DNA of 10,669 nucleotides from NCBI GenBank assembly GCA_031270615.1, contig JAISXE010000292.1, forward strand, positions 1 to 10,669, given 5' to 3'. Every line of letters starts with the position of its first letter. Positions within the stretch are counted from its first letter, which is position 1. This stretch comes from Spirochaetia bacterium (GTDB taxonomy: Bacteria; Spirochaetota; Spirochaetia; DTKZ01). A program made the position numbers and the translations under genes. The notes beneath the pieces were generated by a model. It was not told the DNA's origin. It ran no database searches and saw only the letters and a program-made list of their open reading frames with translations. This document shows, in pieces, positions 7,156 to 10,669 of the stretch.

Positions 7156-8075
7156 TTTTGCCCCCGCGGCAGGGCCCCCCTCGGATGATAGCTGTGGTGG
7201 GCGTTTTCCAGCGCCTCCTGGTCCACATGGGTATAAATCTGGGTTGTGGAAATGTCCACATGCCCCAGAAGAGCCTGCACCGCGCGCAGGTTCGCCCCGC
7301 CTTTCAAAAGATGCGTCGCGAAGGAATGCCGAAGGCCGTGTACCTTGCCGTGGGCGTTAGCCTTCAGAAGGATTTCCTTGAAACGCTTCCACATCCCCTT
7401 GCGCCCCAGGGGATTTCCCCGGTAATTCAAAAAAAGCTCCGGCGCGGGTTTCAGCCGGGCCGACCGCTTCGCCGCGAACAGGGGCCTGGCCTCCGCGAGA
7501 TAGCGGCATATCCAGGCCTCCGCCTCTCCCCCCACAGGAACAAGCCGTTCCCTGCGGCCCTTCCCCGCCACCCTCAGAATACCCTCTTTCAGGTGGACCC
7601 GGTCAAGGGTAAGGCCGGCAGCCTCGGAAATCCGCAGCCCCGAGGAATAGATAAGCTCGAAGAGGCAGCGGTCGCGGAGGCCGCCGGGAGTCAGGACATC
7701 GGCGGCGTCAAGGATAGTGTCGATGTCCTTTTCCGAAAAAACCTCCGGAATGGGCCGCAGCACTTTCGGCATTTTCAGGCCCGCGGCGGGATTGCCCACA
7801 CATTTGCCCTCCCGCACCAGAAAGCGGTAAAACCCCCTCAACGTGCTCTGGGCCTTTGCCGAAGACCGGACGGAAATGCCGTTTTTGTCCCTTCTTGATT
7901 CAAGATACGCAGAAACAAGCCGGGCGTCCACCTTTTCCGGGCGCAGGCCCCTGGTTTTCAGAAAATCCAGGTAGCGGCCCAGTTCCCGCAGGTAGGTTTC
8001 CACGGACAGGGGCGCCAGGCCTTTCTCCACCACAAGATATTCCTCGTATGCCGCGAGGCAGGAAGCGCGCTCCAC
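7152..8075 (-). CDS. xerD: XerD-type tyrosine recombinase
   Basis: This is the second chromosome-dimer recombinase, the expected partner of the XerC encoded at 2213-3238. With the GTG start at 8075 the product has 307 residues, the normal family length. The core-binding domain covers about 5-100. The catalytic residues are Arg148 (SSGLRISEA), Lys172 (GKGRRERLVP), His246 and Arg249 (HGLRHSFATH), His272 (LLGHVDISTT) and Tyr281 (TQIYTHV). The motif ending in HHSYHPRG favours XerD. The start is chosen because it lies 16 nt after the ftsZ stop, has a purine-rich GGGGCGGG upstream, and leaves the N-terminus where relatives begin; a TTG at 8102 is possible. The frame stays open to 8387 without a stop, but that extension shadows ftsZ. 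It ends with an ATGA overlap to the lipoprotein gene. Confidence 0.94.
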   Translation of the reverse strand: MERASCLAAYEEYLVVEKGLAPLSVETYLRELGRYLDFLKTRGLRPEKVDARLVSAYLESRRDKNGISVRSSAKAQSTLRGFYRFLVREGKCVGNPAAGLKMPKVLRPIPEVFSEKDIDTILDAADVLTPGGLRDRCLFELIYSSGLRISEAAGLTLDRVHLKEGILRVAGKGRRERLVPVGGEAEAWICRYLAEARPLFAAKRSARLKPAPELFLNYRGNPLGRKGMWKRFKEILLKANAHGKVHGLRHSFATHLLKGGANLRAVQALLGHVDISTTQIYTHVDQEALENAHHSYHPRGALPRGQK

Positions 8076-8091
8076 TTTCTTCGCCCGCCCC

Positions 8092-9297
8092 TTATTTCCC
8101 AAGCCCGCTTCCGGGCAGCGTCTGGCCCATCCGGCGGACCGCCGGGACATCCAGATCGCCCGCCGCGAAAACATCCGCCCCGCTATAGACCTCGCCGGCG
8201 CGGAAGGTCCGCCTGCCTCCCATTCTCTCCTCCCAGACGTGGAGCGGGATATAGCCGTCCCCTGCGGCCGATTCCAAAAGCTGGCCGCACGCGGAATTCC
8301 TGGACTCCCCGCGGCAGGCGTCGCTTTTGCCCTTATCCGCGCCGGTAGCGATGACCGTGACCTGGATCTCGTCTTCGATGCCCTCATCGATGGAATAGCC
8401 GGAGATGATCGTGGCGTCCTCCGAGGCGCGCTCCGTAATGATGGTCATGATTTCCGCATATTCGCCGAGGGAAAAATCGCTTCCGCCGACGACATTCACC
8501 AGAAGGCCTTTTGCCCCTTCAAAGCTGGCGAACTCAAAAAGCTCGTTGGTGATGGCGTTCGAGGCGGCATCGCAGACACGGTTGTTCCCGTGCCCGCGGC
8601 CTATGCCCATAAGGGCATCGCCCTGTTCGCACATAACGGCCTTCACGTCGGCGAAATCGATACTGATGTCGCCGGTGCGCGTTATGATGTCGGATATGCC
8701 CTGCACGCCCTGGCGCAGAACGTCATCCGCCGCAAGGAATGCGTCCCGTATGGGAATTTTCGGGTCAACCACCTTAAAGATATGCTGGTTGGGTATGGCG
8801 ATAAGGGTATCCACCCCCGCGTGGAGTTTCGCGATGCCCTCTTCGGCGATTTTGGCCCTCTTTTTCCCCTCAAAGACAAAAGGCTTTGTCACAATCGCGA
8901 CAGTCAGAATGCCCATATCCTTGGCAACCTTCGCGATGACGGGGGCCGCCCCCGTGCCCGTGCCGCCGCCCATGCCGGCAGTGACAAAAACCATGTCGGC
9001 CCCCTTGACGAACTCCTGGATCTGCTCCTTGTCCTCAAGGGCGGCCTTCTCGCCCTTCTCGGGGTCCCCCCCCGAGCCGAGTCCCCCGGTAAGTTTGGCG
9101 CCCAGTTGTATGCGGTCCTGCGCGCTGGATTTGTGCAAATCCTTCAGGTCGGTATTCACGGCGATGAACTGCACGCCCTTCAAGCCCGCCGAAATCATCC
9201 TATTCACCGCGTTGCTCCCGCCGCCGCCCACGCCGATCACCTTGATAATCGTCGGGTTTACTCCCGTGCATGTGTCGTCAATAATCTCAAATGTCAT
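8092..9297 (-). CDS. ftsZ: FtsZ, tubulin-like cell division GTPase
   Basis: FtsZ polymerises into the cytokinetic ring at midcell. The 401-residue product has the nucleotide loop GVGGGGSNAVNRM (22-34), the tubulin signature GGGTGTG (110-116) and the T7 synergy loop ISIDFADVKAVM (211-222), with catalytic Asp214 and Asp217. At the position usually held by Asn before xDFAD there is Ser212. The GTPase core ends near 318 (VTVIATG). A short variable linker follows, then a conserved-type C-terminal peptide DLDVPAVRR (381-389), the contact site for membrane anchors, and a 12-residue tail. ATG 9297 follows AAGGAGGGGAT, a near-perfect ribosome site. No ftsA stands immediately upstream, although ftsA usually precedes ftsZ. 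An 8-base homopolymer lies at 9066-9073. Confidence 0.97.
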   Translation of the reverse strand: MTFEIIDDTCTGVNPTIIKVIGVGGGGSNAVNRMISAGLKGVQFIAVNTDLKDLHKSSAQDRIQLGAKLTGGLGSGGDPEKGEKAALEDKEQIQEFVKGADMVFVTAGMGGGTGTGAAPVIAKVAKDMGILTVAIVTKPFVFEGKKRAKIAEEGIAKLHAGVDTLIAIPNQHIFKVVDPKIPIRDAFLAADDVLRQGVQGISDIITRTGDISIDFADVKAVMCEQGDALMGIGRGHGNNRVCDAASNAITNELFEFASFEGAKGLLVNVVGGSDFSLGEYAEIMTIITERASEDATIISGYSIDEGIEDEIQVTVIATGADKGKSDACRGESRNSACGQLLESAAGDGYIPLHVWEERMGGRRTFRAGEVYSGADVFAAGDLDVPAVRRMGQTLPGSGLGK

Positions 9298-9299
9298 AT

Positions 9300-9308
9300 C
9301 CCCTCCTT
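9300..9308 (-). promoter_or_regulatory. Strong ribosome binding site of ftsZ
   Basis: The minus strand reads AAGGAGGGG just before the ATG, closely matching the anti-Shine-Dalgarno sequence. It fixes the ftsZ start at 9297. No comparably strong site is seen at the internal genes, which rely on overlap or weaker purine stretches. Confidence 0.85.
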
Positions 9309-9348
9309 AGCTTTTTCAGATCAACGCGAAACCATAAGGCCGCCGCAT

Positions 9349-9386
9349 ATTCTAAACTTTCAAGAAAAGCGTAAAACCACTGTCAA
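9349..9386 (-). promoter_or_regulatory. Candidate ftsZ promoter partly inside the element's inverted repeat
   Basis: The minus strand has a consensus -35 hexamer TTGACA at 9386-9381, inside the left inverted repeat of the adjacent element. Seventeen bases further is TTGAAA (9363-9358), a weak -10. A better -10, TAGAAT (9354-9349), has only the poor -35 GTTTTA at 17-nt spacing. The two halves may be alternatives, or neither may be used. This is the only promoter-like sequence I see before the operon. Confidence 0.3.
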
Positions 9387-9410
9387 CACGTTAAGAAAAA
9401 TATCTGCGCC

Positions 9411-9434
9411 TTTTTGGCGCTCCCGCGCCAAAAA
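9411..9434. repeat. Hairpin with 10-bp perfect stem
   Basis: TTTTTGGCGC and GCGCCAAAAA are separated by TCCC. The left arm can alternatively pair with GCGCC at 9406-9410, so two mutually exclusive stems exist. It has the A and T runs of a two-way terminator stem, but on neither strand does a clear T run follow outside the stem. Confidence 0.6.
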
Positions 9435-9455
9435 ACCGGGTTGCATGGGCGAGCA

Positions 9456-9490
9456 GTATTTTTGTATCCGCTACGCGGATACAAAAATAC
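9456..9490. repeat. Perfect 35-nt palindrome (16-bp arms, 3-nt loop)
   Basis: The arm GTATTTTTGTATCCGC is followed by tac and the exact reverse complement. Such a perfect stem would fold strongly in RNA or single-stranded DNA from either strand. It sits within a 61-bp block (9441-9501) that has no counterpart in repeat copy 1, and that block is bounded by ccggg at 9436-9440 and 9497-9501. Confidence 0.9.
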
Positions 9491-9496
9491 GACCAG

Positions 9497-9575
9497 CCGG
9501 GCTTTCCGCTGCAATTCCTCAGCCCCTTAAGGGGCTTGCGGGATTTCCGCTGCAATCCCTGGCGCCCCACGGGCT
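9497..9575. repeat. Structured dispersed repeat, copy 2 (between lysA and ftsZ)
   Basis: This copy matches 8-85 in the same orientation. Its central hairpin is a perfect 16-nt palindrome, AGCCCCTTAAGGGGCT (9521-9536). The stem is kept while the loop differs between copies, as expected if the fold matters. The two 22-nt units are at 9499-9520 and 9540-9561. Confidence 0.88.
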
Positions 9576-9600
9576 GACCTATGCCTTAACTTGTTGACAG

Positions 9601-9620
9601 TGGGAGGCTTCCGCCTCCCA
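9601..9620 (-). terminator. Possible terminator hairpin of lysA
   Basis: TGGGAGGC and GCCTCCCA pair over 8 bp around a 4-base loop, 15 bases beyond the lysA stop. There is no T run after the stem on the minus strand, so it would be an imperfect intrinsic terminator. Its far side overlaps the right inverted repeat of the 227-bp element by three bases. Confidence 0.4.
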
Positions 9621-9634
9621 GGTATTCCGCCCTA

Positions 9635-10669
9635 TCAATCCACCAGCGTGGCGAAGTAGTCGTCCGGCGTTTCCGCCCGCCGTATCATTTGTATGGTGCC
9701 GTCCTCCTTCAGGAGGAACTCGGCGCAGCGCAGTTTCCCGTTATAGTTGAAACCCATCGCGTGCCCGTGGGCGCCGGAGTCGTGGATCGCCACGAGGTCG
9801 CCTATGTCGATTTTCGGGAGTTTCCTGTCCACGGCAAACTTGTCGTTGTTCTCGCACAGGCTGCCGGTAAGGTCATAGGTCTCTGTAAGCGGCGCTTCTT
9901 CTTTTCCCAGCACGGTGAGGTGGTGGTAGGCCCCGTACATCCCGGGCCGCATGAGATTGGCCATGCAGGCGTCCAGGCCGATGTATTTTTTGTAGATGTT
10001 TTTTTCGTGGATGACCCTGGCAACCAGAAAGCCGGAGGGTCCGGTGACGCAGCGGCCATTCTCCATAAAGATGCGCAGGGGGTCGAGGCTGTTTTTTACG
10101 ATGATTCTGTCGTAGGCTTCGCGTATGCCTTTTGAAACATAAAAAAGATCCACGGGCGCGCCTTCGGGTTTGTAGGGAATGCCGACGCCGCCGCCCAGGT
10201 TGACAAATTCGAGCCTGATCCCCGTGGTTTTGAATATTTCCGCGGCAAGTTCAAAAAGAATCACGGCGGTTTCCACAAAATAATCGGGATTCAGTTCGTT
10301 GGATGCGACCATCGTATGCAGGCCAAAGCGCCGCACGCCTTTTTCCCGCGCCAAAGCGTAGCCTTCAAGGATTTGGGGCCGGGTAAAGCCGTATTTTGCC
10401 TCTTCGGGCTTGCCGATGATGGCATTTCCCCCTTTCAGGGGGCCGGGATTGTAGCGCATGCACAGAAGTCCGGGAAGCCCCGCGCTTTTTTCCAGAAAAT
10501 CAATGTGGGTAATGTCGTCCAGGTTGATGATTGCGCCTATGGCTTTTGCCTTGAGGAACTCCGCGGCCGGCGTGTCGTTTGAGGTAAACATGAGCTCTTC
10601 GCCCGAAAGCCCCGCCTTTTGGGCCAGCAGAAGCTCCGGCAGGGAACTGCAGTCCGCCCCCATGCCTTC
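9635..10669 (-). CDS. lysA: Diaminopimelate decarboxylase, N-terminus beyond the window
   Basis: This fold-type III PLP enzyme converts meso-diaminopimelate to lysine, the last step of lysine synthesis. The frame runs off the right edge, so the ATG at 10663 is internal; at least about 75 N-terminal residues, including the PLP lysine, are missing. Counting from that Met, visible motifs are the phosphate-binding GGGVGIPY (157-164), ENGR (201-204, usually EPGR-like), CENND (270-274, the dimer-interface cysteine) and SGAHGHAMGFNYN (296-308). The end ETPDDYFATLVD is typical of a LysA subgroup with GSLCENNDKFAxDR. Other decarboxylases of this fold (ornithine/arginine or carboxynorspermidine) are less likely given these motifs. 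It is separated from ftsZ by 337 bp and is probably a separate transcript. Confidence 0.88.
   Translation of the reverse strand, partial: EGMGADCSSLPELLLAQKAGLSGEELMFTSNDTPAAEFLKAKAIGAIINLDDITHIDFLEKSAGLPGLLCMRYNPGPLKGGNAIIGKPEEAKYGFTRPQILEGYALAREKGVRRFGLHTMVASNELNPDYFVETAVILFELAAEIFKTTGIRLEFVNLGGGVGIPYKPEGAPVDLFYVSKGIREAYDRIIVKNSLDPLRIFMENGRCVTGPSGFLVARVIHEKNIYKKYIGLDACMANLMRPGMYGAYHHLTVLGKEEAPLTETYDLTGSLCENNDKFAVDRKLPKIDIGDLVAIHDSGAHGHAMGFNYNGKLRCAEFLLKEDGTIQMIRRAETPDDYFATLVD

Larger units (their letters stand above)
9377..9603. mobile_element. MITE-like element with 19-bp terminal inverted repeats
   Basis: The left end is CCACTGTCAACACGTTAAG (9377-9395). The right end (9585-9603) is its reverse complement with one mismatch, giving 18 of 19 paired. 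The 227-bp interior has no coding frame of note and is packed with hairpins: GCGCC/GGCGC at 9406-9420, a 10-bp stem at 9411-9434, a 16-bp stem at 9456-9490, and the repeat copy at 9497-9575. No flanking target duplication is evident (left flank gtaaaa, right flank gaggc). A non-autonomous transposon relic fits best; a structured intergenic RNA or attenuator is the main alternative. It fills most of the 337-base gap between ftsZ and lysA. Confidence 0.45.

Noticed and set aside
8092..8340. A frameshift at the ftsZ 3' end, suspected from the divergent tail
   Set aside because: The frame carries a DLDVPAVRR-type C-terminal peptide close to its stop, as expected of an intact FtsZ.
8076..8387. N-terminal extension of xerD into the ftsZ coding region
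   Set aside because: The extension reads as Arg/Ser-rich out-of-frame ftsZ. Family length and the purine-rich site favour GTG at 8075.
8239..9597. Long plus-strand open frames opposite ftsZ, and others opposite topA (3244-4089, 4324-5430)
   Set aside because: All are shadows of well-identified minus-strand genes and show no domain, ribosome site or start context of their own.

Overview
The window is an ordinary but informative piece of a GC-rich bacterial chromosome, almost certainly from a spirochaete of the Treponema group. That assignment is inferred from the gene set and order, the style of the FtsZ and HslU proteins and a spirochaete-like lipobox; no database search was possible. All nine genes lie on the minus strand, so the biological reading order runs from high to low coordinates.

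The layout in reading order is as follows. A diaminopimelate decarboxylase gene (lysA), cut by the window edge, ends at 9635. A 337-bp gap follows, filled mostly by a 227-bp hairpin-rich element (9377-9603) bounded by 19-bp inverted repeats. Then comes a tight eight-gene run: ftsZ, xerD, a TPR lipoprotein gene, dprA, topA, xerC, hslV and hslU. The junctions from xerD to hslU overlap by 4-8 nt or are 2 nt apart, which points to one translationally coupled operon. The last 207 bases hold a second copy of a 78-79 nt structured repeat also found inside the 227-bp element, so the operon is bracketed by related repeats.

The operon joins cell division (FtsZ), chromosome dimer resolution (XerC and XerD together), DNA topology (TopA), single-strand DNA handling and transformation (DprA) and an ATP-dependent protease (HslUV). 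The dprA-topA-xerC-hslV-hslU order matches the Bacillus subtilis smf-topA-gid-codV-clpQ-clpY order with gid (trmFO) absent. The recruitment of xerD, a TPR lipoprotein and ftsZ in front of it is the lineage-specific part.

No new protein-coding system is visible. The signals most worth a second look are non-coding: the element with inverted repeats upstream of ftsZ, the repeat family at both ends of the operon, a 35-nt palindrome that looks inserted into one copy, a GGAT/GAAT-type repeat across the start of xerC, and outward-facing TTGACA hexamers in the inverted repeats that could help drive ftsZ.
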